From: Aquisalinus luteolus
GTDB taxonomy: Bacteria; Pseudomonadota; Alphaproteobacteria; Caulobacterales; Parvularculaceae
Direction: 5' to 3'
Assembly (NCBI RefSeq): GCF_009712425.2
Contig: NZ_VCJR02000004.1
Span: forward strand, 1-64,000
Length of the DNA stretch: 64,000 bases
Positions within the stretch are counted from its first letter, which is position 1. Each line of letters starts with the position of its first letter. A program made the position numbers and the translations under genes. This document shows, in pieces, positions 27,619 through 37,018 of the stretch. Under the pieces are notes generated by a model. It was given only the letters and a program-made list of their open reading frames with translations, was not told where the DNA came from and made no database searches.

Positions 27619-29223
27619 ATGACGGAAATCCGTGTACCAACGCTGGGTGAATCGGTCACCGAAGCCACCATCGGCCAGTGGCTGAAAAAGGAAGGCGACA
27701 CCGTCAAGGCAGACGAGCCGATCGTCGAGCTGGAGACGGACAAGGTCTCCGTCGAGGTGCCTGCACCTGCGGCCGGCGTCCTGTCGAAGATCACCGCCAA
27801 GGAAGGCGATACCGTCGAACTCGACGCGCTGCTCGGCGAGATCGAGGAAGGCGCATCCGGCGGCGCTGCCAAGCCGAAATCCAATGGCGCTGCAGCAAAG
27901 TCCGAAGGCGTAGCCAAGGGCGGTGCCAAGGAAAGCGCCGCTGACGAAGGCAAGGAAGTCGAGATCACCGCGCCGTCTTCCGGCGAGAGCGTGACCGAGG
28001 CCGATATCGGCGAGTGGCTGGTCAAGGTTGGCGATTATGTGAACCAGGACGATCCTGTCGTTTCGCTGGAAACCGACAAGGCCTCCATGGATGTGCCCGC
28101 GCCCGTCTCCGGTACGATCAAGGAAATCAAAGCCGAGGCCGGCGCAACCGTCGCCGTCGGCGATGTGCTCGGCATCATTGCCGAGGGGGCGAAGGGTTCT
28201 TCATCGAAATCCTCCGCTGAAAAGTCTTCCGGGGGCAAATCATCCGGCGACAGCAAGGTTCAGGGCCAGGGCCCGGCCAATGCGCCGACGCCGCGTGCTG
28301 AAGCTTCCGCTGGCGAAAGCGTCGGTGCTGGCGCTGATGACCAGAAACTGTCGCCCGCGCCGCGCCGCGTGATCGAGGAACACAATCTCGACGCCTCGCG
28401 CATTCAGGGCACGGGCAAGGATGGCCGCATCACCAAGGGCGACGCACTTGCCGCGCTTGAATCCGGCTATTCCAAACCGGCCCAGTCGAAAGCTCCGGCG
28501 CCGTCCGCGCCGCGCGAGCTTGGCGACCGCGAAGAGCGGGTGAAGATGTCCCGCCTGCGCCAGACCATCGCCCGCCGCCTGAAGGAATCGCAGGATACCG
28601 CAGCGATGCTGACGACCTTCAACGACGTCGACATGACGGCGGTGATGGAGGCACGAAAGGCCTACAAGGACCTGTTCGAGAAGAAACACGGCGTCAAGCT
28701 CGGCTTCATGTCGTTCTTCGTGAAGGCCTGTATCGCCGCGCTGAAAGAAGTGCCGGACGTCAACGCCGAGATCGAAGGCTCCGACATCATCTACAAGAAC
28801 CACTACGATATTGGTATTGCGGTGGGTACGGAGAAAGGTCTCGTCGTGCCGGTACTGCGCGATGCCGACCACATGTCGCTCGCCGGGATCGAGAAGCAGA
28901 TCGTCGACTACGGCACCCGTGCGCGCAAGGGCGACCTGAAGCTGGAAGAGATGCAGGGTGGTACCTTCACCATCACCAATGGCGGCATCTATGGCTCGCT
29001 GATGTCGACACCGATCCTGAACATGCCGCAATCCGGCATTCTCGGCATGCACCGCATCGAGGAGCGTCCGGTCGTCGTCAATGGCGAGATCGTCATCCGC
29101 CCGATGATGTATCTGGCGCTGAGCTACGATCACCGCATTGTCGATGGCAAGGGCGCGGTTACCTTCCTCGTCCGCGTGAAGGAAAACCTGGAAGATCCGC
29201 AGCGCCTGCTGCTCGATCTGTAA
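27619..29223 (+). CDS. sucB: Dihydrolipoamide succinyltransferase (2-oxoglutarate dehydrogenase E2) with two lipoyl domains
   Basis: It transfers succinyl from lipoyl-lysine to CoA and forms the core of the complex. The 534 aa are longer than the about 400 of common SucB because two lipoyl domains are present: residues 2-77 with K42 in [12 protein letters not shown], and about 112-190 with K154 in [12 protein letters not shown]. Linkers rich in Ala/Gly/Ser/Lys follow each. A peripheral-subunit-binding domain is at about 243-280. The catalytic domain (about 300-534) ends with HRIVDG, H505 and D509 being catalytic. Context after sucA and the [13 protein letters not shown] signature favour 2-oxoglutarate over pyruvate dehydrogenase. 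Confidence 0.95.
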   Translation: MTEIRVPTLGESVTEATIGQWLKKEGDTVKADEPIVELETDKVSVEVPAPAAGVLSKITAKEGDTVELDALLGEIEEGASGGAAKPKSNGAAAKSEGVAKGGAKESAADEGKEVEITAPSSGESVTEADIGEWLVKVGDYVNQDDPVVSLETDKASMDVPAPVSGTIKEIKAEAGATVAVGDVLGIIAEGAKGSSSKSSAEKSSGGKSSGDSKVQGQGPANAPTPRAEASAGESVGAGADDQKLSPAPRRVIEEHNLDASRIQGTGKDGRITKGDALAALESGYSKPAQSKAPAPSAPRELGDREERVKMSRLRQTIARRLKESQDTAAMLTTFNDVDMTAVMEARKAYKDLFEKKHGVKLGFMSFFVKACIAALKEVPDVNAEIEGSDIIYKNHYDIGIAVGTEKGLVVPVLRDADHMSLAGIEKQIVDYGTRARKGDLKLEEMQGGTFTITNGGIYGSLMSTPILNMPQSGILGMHRIEERPVVVNGEIVIRPMMYLALSYDHRIVDGKGAVTFLVRVKENLEDPQRLLLDL

Positions 29224-29248
29224 GGTCGCTTCAAAGACTGAAATTCAG

Positions 29249-29275
29249 ACCCCTGATGGTTTTCCCGTCAGGGGT
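29249..29275 (+). terminator. Rho-independent terminator after sucB
   Basis: ACCCCTGA, 11-nt loop, TCAGGGGT is followed by TTTCTTTT on the plus strand. It also stands at the end of the convergent DUF998 gene. Confidence 0.8.
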
Positions 29276-29882
29276 TTTCTTTTGTCCGGACGAGGTAAAA
29301 CCCGCAGGCGATCATCCAGCCGAAAGTGACCAGTTCGCCCAGCCGCTGGACGAGGCCGACAAATGGGTGTGGGGCCAGGAACAGGAAACAGGCGAGACAG
29401 ATAATGCCTGCGACAAGCGCGAACAGCCCCAGGCCGCGCGTCTCGCCCGGCCACTTTTTTGTCGCCCCGGCAAGCAGCATGAGAGCGACAGCACCTGCCA
29501 GATAGCTCACGACCGCCCCGAGATTATGGATCATCTGTGCAAGCGTCTGGTCCCCATCGACCGGACAGCCATAATCGCACGGAAAGAAAGGCGAGATGAC
29601 ATAGCCGCCCGCCCACAGGATCAGGCCGAGAAACCCAAGGATCGAGCCGACCGACTTCGGCAGCGCCAGCATCGCGGCAAGGCAAAAGGCGATCATCAAT
29701 ACGCCGATGGGCATGAAGCCGAACCAGTTGATGGCAAAGGCCTGCGGTGCACCGATGGCACCAAGTTCCGAAATATACTGGCTGACATGGCTGTAGCCGG
29801 GCCATGCCAACCCGCCGGCGACCAGCATGACAAGCCACACGATGCCGGTCAGGATCGCCGTCCAGAATGCGATATGTCTCAT
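29268..29882 (-). CDS. DUF998 family membrane protein
   Basis: This is a 204-aa membrane protein of unknown function. I chose the ATG at 29882 (MRHIAFWTAIL) because GGGAGGA stands 4 bp upstream. An ATG at 29978 would add an unlikely N-terminus. Six hydrophobic segments are visible: about 5-25, 53-76, 80-100, 118-138, 145-165 and 172-192. The short motif YSHVSQYISELGAIGAP (about 30-46) is typical of DUF998. It is inserted, on the opposite strand, between sucB and lpd, and its last bases overlap the sucB terminator. Confidence 0.8.
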   Translation of the reverse strand: MRHIAFWTAILTGIVWLVMLVAGGLAWPGYSHVSQYISELGAIGAPQAFAINWFGFMPIGVLMIAFCLAAMLALPKSVGSILGFLGLILWAGGYVISPFFPCDYGCPVDGDQTLAQMIHNLGAVVSYLAGAVALMLLAGATKKWPGETRGLGLFALVAGIICLACFLFLAPHPFVGLVQRLGELVTFGWMIACGFYLVRTKENP

Positions 29883-30033
29883 TTTTCCTCCCTCGTTATA
29901 TCCAACATAAGTACTCAGGAGGTGCGTTGAAAGGCGCTGGTATAAAAGGCTCAAGGCCCTTGCAGTTGACCCCGCCAAGGCACAGGTCTAAGCCACGCTG
30001 AACACGATGCAACAGCAGTGGAAAGACGGACAA

Positions 30034-31440
30034 ATGGCAGATTTCGACGTAGTGGTAATCGGTGGCGGCCCCGGCGGGTATAACGCCGCGATCAGGGCAG
30101 GGCAGCTGGGCATGAGTGTTGCCTGTATCGAGATGCGCGAGACCGGCACTTTCGGTGGCACCTGCCTCAATGTCGGCTGCATCCCGTCCAAGGCGCTGCT
30201 GCATGCCTCCGAACTCTACGCCGCCGCGCAGACCGATTTCGAACAGCTTGGCATCAAGACCGGCAAGCTCTCCTTCGATCTCGACCAGATGCTGAAGCAG
30301 AAGGATGATGCTGTCGAGGGGCTGACCAAGGGTGTCGAATACCTGTTCAAGAAGAACAAGGTGACCGGCTATCTCGGTCGCGGCGAGATCACCGGCAAGG
30401 GTAAGGTGACCGTCCACAAAGCCGATGGCGGTACCGAAGAGCTGAACGCGAAAAACATCATCATCGCGACGGGTTCAGAAGTCATGCCATTGCCGAATGT
30501 CGCGATCGACGAGGAACAAATCGTCTCCTCCACCGGTGCGCTGAAACTGAAATCAGTTCCCAAGCATCTCGTCGTCATCGGCGGCGGCGTCATCGGGCTG
30601 GAGCTCGGTTCCGTCTGGCGCCGCCTCGGTGCCAAGGTGACCGTCGTCGAATTCCTCGACCGTATCCTGCCGACCATGGATGGCGAGGTCTCGAAAGGCT
30701 TCCAGCGTATCCTGAAGAAACAGGGCATGGACTTCAAACTGAAGACCAAGGTCACCGGCGTCGAGACGCTGAAAACCAAGGTGAAGGTCTCCGTCGAGCC
30801 GGCTGATGGCGGCGATGGTGAAGTGATCGAGGCTGATACGGTACTGGTCGCCATCGGCCGCCGCCCGGTCACCAAGGGGCTGGGGCTGGAAGCCGTTGGC
30901 ATCGAGACCGACAAGCGCGGCTTCATTCCGACCGACCATTTCAAGACGTCCGCAGACGGTGTTTATGCCATTGGCGACGTCACCCACGGCCCGATGCTGG
31001 CGCACAAGGCAGAGGACGAAGCTGTCGCCTGTGTCGAGGTCATTGCCGGCAAGCCGGGCCATATCGATCACAACCTGATCCCTGGCGTCGTGTACACCTG
31101 GCCGGAAGTTGCCAATGTCGGCAAGACCGAGGAACAGCTGAAGGAAGCGGGCGTCGAGTACAAGGTCGGCAAGTTCCCCTTCGCCGCCAACTCCCGCGCC
31201 AAGACAAATCATGACACGGATGGTTTCGTGAAGGTGCTGGCCGATGCCAGGACAGACCGGGTCCTCGGCGTCCACATGATCGGCACCGGCGTCGGCGAGA
31301 TGATCGCGGAGGCCGCCATCGTCATGGAGTTCGGCGGCTCGTCGGAAGACATCGCGCGCACCTCCCACCCGCACCCGACCCGCACCGAGGCCCTGCGCCA
31401 GGCAGCCATGGGCGTCGAAGGCTGGACGATGCAGGCCTAG
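30034..31440 (+). CDS. lpdA: Dihydrolipoyl dehydrogenase (E3)
   Basis: This FAD enzyme reoxidises dihydrolipoyl groups of the 2-oxoacid dehydrogenase complexes with NAD+. I chose the ATG at 30034 ([12 protein letters not shown]), giving 468 aa. An ATG at 30007 would add nine residues before the FAD motif. [17 protein letters not shown] binds FAD. The redox cysteines are C44 and C49 in [28 protein letters not shown] binds NAD, AIGDV is the second FAD motif, and the C-terminal [10 protein letters not shown] carries the catalytic His. Genome position suggests it serves the sucAB complex. It has its own upstream region because DUF998 interrupts the row. Confidence 0.97.
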   Translation: MADFDVVVIGGGPGGYNAAIRAGQLGMSVACIEMRETGTFGGTCLNVGCIPSKALLHASELYAAAQTDFEQLGIKTGKLSFDLDQMLKQKDDAVEGLTKGVEYLFKKNKVTGYLGRGEITGKGKVTVHKADGGTEELNAKNIIIATGSEVMPLPNVAIDEEQIVSSTGALKLKSVPKHLVVIGGGVIGLELGSVWRRLGAKVTVVEFLDRILPTMDGEVSKGFQRILKKQGMDFKLKTKVTGVETLKTKVKVSVEPADGGDGEVIEADTVLVAIGRRPVTKGLGLEAVGIETDKRGFIPTDHFKTSADGVYAIGDVTHGPMLAHKAEDEAVACVEVIAGKPGHIDHNLIPGVVYTWPEVANVGKTEEQLKEAGVEYKVGKFPFAANSRAKTNHDTDGFVKVLADARTDRVLGVHMIGTGVGEMIAEAAIVMEFGGSSEDIARTSHPHPTRTEALRQAAMGVEGWTMQA

Positions 31441-31478
31441 GCCGCGCAGACTAGACTGTTGAAATGAAACACTTCTGG

Positions 31479-31503
31479 CCCGCTCCATATTGAATGGGGC
31501 GGG
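31479..31503 (+). terminator. Probable terminator after lpdA
   Basis: CCCGCTCCAT, 5-nt loop, ATGGGGCGGG forms a 10-bp stem with one G-T pair, followed by TCGTTTCC. It lies 38 bp after the lpdA stop. Confidence 0.55.
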
Positions 31504-31553
31504 TCGTTTCCTATCTATCCTCCTGACAACAATGACCATCTGGAGGAAATTAC

Positions 31554-32252
31554 ATGAGCTCGAAATCGCTGCTGGATCAGTTCCTTGGGGACGACAAGGG
31601 TGGCTTTGCCCGTGGTGCTGCCACGGGCGGCATCGCCGGATTGATCCTCGGTGGCAAGGGCGGGCGCAAGATGGTCAAGAACACGGCAAAAATCGCCGGC
31701 GTCGCCGTGGTCGGCGGCCTTGCCTACAAGGCATGGCAGGACTGGCAGGCAAAGAAACAGGCCGAAGGCTCCCCTCAGCCAAGCATCACGACAGGCGAGC
31801 GCCACACATCCGGCACTGCCTCTGTGCCCGCTGCCGGTGGCGGACAGCCGGTCTTCCTGCCTGAGCCTGAGGAAGCGCAAGAGGCACTCTCCCGTAAACT
31901 GATCCGTGCCATGCTCGCCGCCGCCAAGGCCGACGGTCACATCACGCCGGACGAGCGCAAGCGCATCAATGCGCAGCTCGCCGAGATGGAACTGGACGCA
32001 AAGGACCGCGACTTCGTCTTCGCCGAACTCGACAAGCCGCTCGATGTCGATGCTGTCGCCAAATCGGCCGACACCCCGGAAGAGGCGGTAGAGCTTTATA
32101 CCGCATCGCTGATCGCGCTCGATGAGACCGGTCCGGCGGAGAAGGGCTACCTCTCCATGCTCGCGGCGCGGCTGGAACTGGACCCGGACCTCGTCGCCCA
32201 ACTCCATGTCGAGGTCGGCCATTCGGTCGACCGGGCGCCGGTCCAGATCTAG
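31554..32252 (+). CDS. DUF533 / TerB-like protein
   Basis: This 232-aa protein is of the DUF533 (YebE-like) type. Residues 15-45 are Gly-rich and hydrophobic (GFARGAATGGIAGLILGGKGG), and a further hydrophobic stretch AKIAGVAVVGGLAYKAW (about 45-61) probably anchors it in the inner membrane. After a Pro/Ala linker, the C-terminal half (about 115-230) is helical with RAMLAAAKADGHITPDERKRI, the acidic pattern of the TerB fold. Function is not established; some homologues are envelope-stress genes. GGAGGAAATTAC precedes the ATG. Its stop codon overlaps the convergent HIT gene stop by a CTAG palindrome. Confidence 0.85.
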   Translation: MSSKSLLDQFLGDDKGGFARGAATGGIAGLILGGKGGRKMVKNTAKIAGVAVVGGLAYKAWQDWQAKKQAEGSPQPSITTGERHTSGTASVPAAGGGQPVFLPEPEEAQEALSRKLIRAMLAAAKADGHITPDERKRINAQLAEMELDAKDRDFVFAELDKPLDVDAVAKSADTPEEAVELYTASLIALDETGPAEKGYLSMLAARLELDPDLVAQLHVEVGHSVDRAPVQI

Positions 32253-32692
32253 AAAAGCGCTGACGGCGCACCGGTGTTGAGGCCAGGCCGCAGCACCGGC
32301 ATCAGCCTGTCGAGCTTTTCTTTCCTTGCCGCATCATCCATCGGCTCGCGCGTGCCGAAACCAACCGCGCCGCCGGGCCATGCGGGGTCATCCTCATGCC
32401 GGGCGATGACGTGTATATGCAGCTGCGGCACCATATTGCCGAACATGGCAACATTGATTTTCCTTGCGCCCGTCGCGGCCTTCAGCCGTTCGGAGACCCC
32501 TGAGATTTCTTCCATCAGAATGGCTCGCTGAGGCGGGAGCAAATCGTGCAGCTCCGTCAGGCCGGTGCGGCGCGGCACCATGACGATCCAGTCGAAGCGC
32601 GCATCGTCCATGACGCGCAGCATGCATAGCTGCAACACACCGCCCGGCAGCGTGTCGGCGTTCAGTCTCTCGTGGAGCTCAAAGCGAGCCAT
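32249..32692 (-). CDS. HIT domain protein
   Basis: This is a 147-aa histidine-triad nucleotide hydrolase or transferase-like protein. I chose the ATG at 32692 (MARFELHERL) because it gives the standard domain length. An ATG at 32779 would add 29 residues. The signature is PQLHIHVIARHEDD (about 89-102), where the first histidine of the usual HxHxH is Gln. This variant is common in a proteobacterial HIT group. VMVPRRTGLTELHDL (about 36-50) is also typical. Likely substrates are dinucleoside polyphosphates or AMP conjugates, not provable here. It converges on the DUF533 gene with a 4-bp overlap. Confidence 0.88.
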   Translation of the reverse strand: MARFELHERLNADTLPGGVLQLCMLRVMDDARFDWIVMVPRRTGLTELHDLLPPQRAILMEEISGVSERLKAATGARKINVAMFGNMVPQLHIHVIARHEDDPAWPGGAVGFGTREPMDDAARKEKLDRLMPVLRPGLNTGAPSALF

Positions 32693-32870
32693 GTGCCTGT
32701 TTCCCCTGCCTGAATAATCGAGGCTTCTGCTGACATTATCGGCTAATTCCCTAGCGCCTTTTGCCTTTGGTCTCGACAAGAAAGTGTCATAGACTGCGCG
32801 GCAATGCGCCGGTTTCCGGCTGATCTGTCAACAGTTTAGGCGGGCGACAGACCCGCGATGAGGGTTTTTG

Positions 32871-34673
32871 ATGTCTGATACCAACGGGACCGACAAGAAC
32901 GATCAACTCGGCAATGAGCCGATCCCCGATCCGCAACAGCATGAGCCGTCGCCTTCGCACGACACGAAAGGCGGTGAAACGGATACCAGTTTCTTCGGGC
33001 ACCCGAAGGGTCTCGCCATACTGTTCTTCACCGAAATGTGGGAGCGTTTTTCCTATTACGGCATGCGTGGCCTGCTGGTTATCTACCTGACCCAGCACTT
33101 CCTGTTTTCTGACGAACGTTCGACCGTGATGTATGGCGCCTACACAGCGCTCGTCTACATCATGACCATCATCGGCGGCACGCTGGCCGACCGTTATCTC
33201 GGCCAGCGAAAGGCGGTTACCTTCGGGGCGATCCTGCTGGTGCTCGGCCATTTCGGCATGGCGTTCGAGGGCTCCGGGTCTCGCGAAATCCTGACCTATC
33301 AGGGCACGGAATATGAAGTGACCCTCGACGGTCGCGGCGGTGATGCCAACCAGCTGATCGTCGCCGGGGAGGCAAGTTCGCTGATCAGCTTCTCGGAAGA
33401 TGGCGGCACCATGATTATCGATAGCCCTGAGGCTGTCGGCCTGCCAGCTGAAATCGCCACGGCTGATTATGAGACGCGTATCGAGCAGGAACAGCTTTAT
33501 GTGAACATTCTCTATCTCTCGCTGGCGCTCATCATTGCCGGTGTCGGCTACCTGAAGGCAAACATCTCCACCATCGTCGGGGCATTGTATGGTTTCGGTG
33601 ACAAGCGGCGGGATTCAGGCTTCACCATTTTCTACATGGGCATCAACCTTGGCTCGTTCATGGCATCGCTCGCCTGTGGCTATCTCGGTATCGTCCATGG
33701 CTGGAAATACGGCTTCGGCCTTGCCGGTATCGGCATGCTGCTCGGCCTTGTCGTGTTCGTCATCGGCCAGCCCTGGCTGAAAGGCCATGCAGAGCCGCCA
33801 AACCCGGCCAAGCTGAAGGAAAAGGTTCTCGGCATCTTCAATGTCGAAATCATGTGCTACCTTACCGGTCTCGGCATCATCGCGGTTTCGATGCTGCTGG
33901 TGATGAATGCCCAGCTCATTCCGGAATGGTTTGTCGGTGCACTTGGCATCGCTGTCTTCATCTTCCTGATCGGCTATTCGATCGCGAAGCTGAAAGGCGA
34001 CGAGCGCTCCCGCATGCTGGCGGCGCTTTACTTCATCATCGCGCAGATGCCGTTCTGGGCGCTGTTCGAGCAGGCCGGTTCCTCGCTGAACCTGTTCACG
34101 GACCGTCTCGTCGATCGCACCATGTTCGGCATGCCGGTGCCGGCGCCTGTCTTCCAGTCGCTGAATGCGGGCTTCATCTTCATCTTTGCGCCAATTCTCG
34201 CTTGGGTATGGATCAAGCTCGGCAAGTACAACCCATCGACACCGGTCAAGTTCGCCTTCGGTGTCTTCCTCGCCGGTCTCGGCTTCCTCGCGTTGAACGC
34301 GGGGATCGCCTCGTCCGGTACCGGGCTCGTCGCCGTCTACTTCGTGTTCCTGATTTACTGGATCCACACGATGGGCGAGCTCATGGTGTCGCCGGTAGGC
34401 TTGTCAGCTGTCACCAAGCTGGCCCCGGCGCGCGTCGTCGGCATGGCGATGGGGTCGTGGTTCCTCTATTCGGGCCTGTCCAACTATCTCGCCGGTGTCA
34501 TCGCATCCTCGACTGGCGTTGAAACGCTGGGGGGCCAGATCACCAATATCGCTGCAGCGAAGGAGACCTATGCGATGGTCTATACCAACATCGCCTATGT
34601 CTCGATGGGTCTCGCGGTGGTCATGCTGCTGATCTCGCCGATCATCAAGAAAGCGATGAAGGGTGCCGACTAG
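32871..34673 (+). CDS. POT family proton-dependent oligopeptide transporter
   Basis: This is a 600-aa inner-membrane symporter for di- and tripeptides. I chose the ATG at 32871, with GAGGG 6 bp upstream. The N-terminal 45 residues are soluble and acidic. The first helix holds TEMWERFSYYGMRGLLV, which contains the ExxERFxYYG proton-coupling motif of the POT family, and FTIFYMGINLGSF is the second PTR2 signature. A loop of about 70 residues between helices (about 137-205) is longer than in E. coli DtpA. About 12-14 helices follow, and SAVTKLAPARVVGMAMGSWFL is conserved near the end. It is followed by a strong terminator. Confidence 0.95.
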   Translation: MSDTNGTDKNDQLGNEPIPDPQQHEPSPSHDTKGGETDTSFFGHPKGLAILFFTEMWERFSYYGMRGLLVIYLTQHFLFSDERSTVMYGAYTALVYIMTIIGGTLADRYLGQRKAVTFGAILLVLGHFGMAFEGSGSREILTYQGTEYEVTLDGRGGDANQLIVAGEASSLISFSEDGGTMIIDSPEAVGLPAEIATADYETRIEQEQLYVNILYLSLALIIAGVGYLKANISTIVGALYGFGDKRRDSGFTIFYMGINLGSFMASLACGYLGIVHGWKYGFGLAGIGMLLGLVVFVIGQPWLKGHAEPPNPAKLKEKVLGIFNVEIMCYLTGLGIIAVSMLLVMNAQLIPEWFVGALGIAVFIFLIGYSIAKLKGDERSRMLAALYFIIAQMPFWALFEQAGSSLNLFTDRLVDRTMFGMPVPAPVFQSLNAGFIFIFAPILAWVWIKLGKYNPSTPVKFAFGVFLAGLGFLALNAGIASSGTGLVAVYFVFLIYWIHTMGELMVSPVGLSAVTKLAPARVVGMAMGSWFLYSGLSNYLAGVIASSTGVETLGGQITNIAAAKETYAMVYTNIAYVSMGLAVVMLLISPIIKKAMKGAD

Positions 34674-34691
34674 GCGCTTTGACGAACAGAC

Positions 34692-34722
34692 AAAAAGCCC
34701 CGCCATTTGCGCGGGGCTTTTT
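34692..34722 (+). terminator. Rho-independent terminator after the POT gene
   Basis: AAAAAGCCCCGC, 7-nt loop, GCGGGGCTTTTT is a 12-bp stem 18 bp after the stop. Confidence 0.88.
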
Positions 34723-34742
34723 CATTTCTTGGGGCGTATGCC

Positions 34743-35363
34743 ATGATCGAGCTTGTGATCTTCGATATCGATGACGTGTTGTGTCGCTATGATCGCGCCT
34801 TGCGCCTTCGCCTTTTGTCGGAGGCGACGGGCATCGCGATCGACAGGCTGGAAGATGACTGGCTGAACTCCGGATGGGAAGATGCAGCAGAGGCAGGTGC
34901 CCATGAAAACGGGGCTGCCTATCTGGACGCATGGAACAGTCTGTTTGCCAGCACTCTCGATCAGGAGGGATGGGTGCGCGCAAGGCGGGAGGCGACGAGG
35001 CCCGATCCAGCTGTACTTTCCATCGCGGACGCGCTGCGCAGCCAGACAAGGATCTGCACATTGACCAATAACGGTATGTTGCATCAGGAATGTATTGCCC
35101 GGATTTCACCTGACATTGTTGCCGTATTCGGTGAGGCAGCGTTCACGACGGCTCGCTTTGGTGCGCGCAAACCCGATATAGCGGTCTATCAGAATATCAT
35201 CGGCCATTATGGCACTGCCCCGGACAGGGCATTGTTCATAGACGACAGCCAGCGGAATGTAGATGGCGCGATCAGGGCAGGGCTGCATGCTCATCATTTT
35301 ACATCTGCCGGGACATTGCAGCGGGCGTTATCGCAATTCGGACTGAGTGTGCCTGCCCCCTGA
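34743..35363 (+). CDS. HAD family hydrolase
   Basis: This 206-aa HAD-superfamily phosphatase-like protein starts at ATG 34743. A TTG at 34707 lies inside the terminator and is unlikely. Motif I is IFDIDDVL (D9 and D11) near the N-terminus, motif II is TLTNNG (about 111-116), the Lys motif is ARKPDIAVYQ (about 142-151), and motif IV is LFIDDSQRNVDGA (about 165-177). The cap is helical and of moderate size, as in HAD IA enzymes acting on small phosphorylated or halogenated molecules. The substrate is unknown. It converges on the flippase gene. Confidence 0.88.
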   Translation: MIELVIFDIDDVLCRYDRALRLRLLSEATGIAIDRLEDDWLNSGWEDAAEAGAHENGAAYLDAWNSLFASTLDQEGWVRARREATRPDPAVLSIADALRSQTRICTLTNNGMLHQECIARISPDIVAVFGEAAFTTARFGARKPDIAVYQNIIGHYGTAPDRALFIDDSQRNVDGAIRAGLHAHHFTSAGTLQRALSQFGLSVPAP

Positions 35364-35396
35364 ATGGGCTGCGCTGCCAGTGCTGCAGGGTTTCTC

Positions 35397-36902
35397 TCAG
35401 ACAGCGTTCGGGAAAAGCCGGACGAGGAACTTGTCGCGGATTGTCGTCTCGATCCCCGCTGGCCTGCCTTCGGCGAACCAGCACGCAATCAGCGTTCCGA
35501 CAAACGCGCTACCGCCAACGGCAACCAGGACGGCAAGGCTCACAAAGCCCGGAAGGTTATCGAGGGCAGGACGCAGGAAAACGATCAGGCCAGCCATCGC
35601 TGCCACGCCAATCAAGCTGCGCCGGGCGACCCAGAGCGGCTGCCAGAAGGGTGCACCGGACAGGCGCTGGTAGAGATGCAGGTTGAGGGCGAGGTGCCCG
35701 ATCCCGGTCAGCGCCGTCGCGGCAACCGCGCCGATCAGGCCATACATCATGGCTCCGGCGATGAAGATTGGTGTGCGGAAGAAAAAGAACGCCAGCTCGC
35801 GCCAGAAGATCAGCTGCGGGCGGTCCTGCGCCATGGCATAGCTTTGCGTTGCCAGTACCAGCGATTGCAGGCCGAGCACGGGCCCGATGAACTGGATCAC
35901 CGGCACAGCCTCGGCCCATTTCGCCCCGAGGATCAAGGGCACGGCGAGGTCGGCGACAAGGGCAAATCCTATGGCGGCGGGCAGGGCGATGATGGCGAGG
36001 GCTGCGACCCCTTGCAGGAACACCTCGCGCATGCGTTCCGGCGTACCGCTCAGTGTTGCAAAGCCGGGATAGAGCGCGCGGGCGATCGGTTCGCCGGATT
36101 CTCGCGTGGCCAACTCAGCCAGTTGCTCACCGACATAGTAAAGACCCGTGCCAGCGGGGCCGACGATCCGCCCCAGGATCAACGCGTCGAGCTTGTTGTT
36201 CAGGGCCGCCGCAAAGCTGATGCCGGTGAGCCAGCCCATGAAGCCGAAGACCTGGCGGAAGGAGGACAGCGCCAGCCCCGGCAGCCATGGCCGCATGGCA
36301 TAGGACAGGACCAGCCGGACCATGCCTCCGGCGACGAGGCCTGCGATCAGCGCGATATAGCTGCGGAAGATGACAGCGATGGTGATCGCGGTGGCGACCT
36401 CCGCCAGCTTTGCCATCAGCGCGACGCGGAAATCGCGGGAGAAGTCGATCTCGCGCTCGAACTCGAAAAAGCGCGGGTTCACGAAACCGGTCAGCAGCGG
36501 GTGCAGGGCGATCAGCAGGAACACGGATAAAAGCCGCTCGTCGCCATAGACCGCGACGGCGAGGGGGGCGATGCCTGCAAGGACAAGGGCTGTCACGACG
36601 CCACGTGCGGCAGACAGGGTGAACAGCGTGTCGAGGTCTGCCTTGGTGGCGTTCTTCATGCGGATGACCGTCTGGGCGATGCCCATGTCGCTGACATTCT
36701 GCAGGAGCTGCATGACAGTCAGGCCGATGGCGACGACGCCGAAATCGTCAGGCACCAGCAGGCGCGCAATGATCAGCATGTTCACGAAACCGGCCAGGCG
36801 CACGCCAAGACGCCCGGCAACGATCCAGGCAGTCGCCTTCGCCACCCTGCTTCCTAGCGAAGGCTCGCGCTCATTTGTCTCATGCTCGGGATTCCCGGCC
36901 AT
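35397..36902 (-). CDS. Polysaccharide flippase, MOP/Wzx-like
   Basis: This 501-aa polytopic membrane protein of the MOP flippase superfamily likely moves lipid-linked oligosaccharides across the inner membrane for surface glycan assembly. The N-terminal AKATAWIVAGRLGVRLAGFVNMLIIARLLVPDDFGVVAIG is the typical Polysacc_synt start (about 20-60). About 12-14 hydrophobic segments continue to about residue 490. It diverges from the GNAT/cupin pair across a 116-bp gap, so the three genes may share a control region. There are no glycosyltransferase genes nearby to name the glycan. Confidence 0.9.
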   Translation of the reverse strand: MAGNPEHETNEREPSLGSRVAKATAWIVAGRLGVRLAGFVNMLIIARLLVPDDFGVVAIGLTVMQLLQNVSDMGIAQTVIRMKNATKADLDTLFTLSAARGVVTALVLAGIAPLAVAVYGDERLLSVFLLIALHPLLTGFVNPRFFEFEREIDFSRDFRVALMAKLAEVATAITIAVIFRSYIALIAGLVAGGMVRLVLSYAMRPWLPGLALSSFRQVFGFMGWLTGISFAAALNNKLDALILGRIVGPAGTGLYYVGEQLAELATRESGEPIARALYPGFATLSGTPERMREVFLQGVAALAIIALPAAIGFALVADLAVPLILGAKWAEAVPVIQFIGPVLGLQSLVLATQSYAMAQDRPQLIFWRELAFFFFRTPIFIAGAMMYGLIGAVAATALTGIGHLALNLHLYQRLSGAPFWQPLWVARRSLIGVAAMAGLIVFLRPALDNLPGFVSLAVLVAVGGSAFVGTLIACWFAEGRPAGIETTIRDKFLVRLFPNAV

Positions 36903-37018
36903 CGTTAACGGTCCTTAGGCATAGTTCTTGTATGGTTATAGGCAGCCAAGACTTCAGAGAGATTAATAAATCCGGGTCTGGCAGGAACGCGCGCCGGGAA
37001 ACTGACAGGACAAAACGC

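Noticed and set aside
34707-34742. TTG at 34707 as start of the HAD gene
   Set aside because: It lies within the rho-independent terminator of the preceding gene; ATG 34743 opens directly into the HAD motif.
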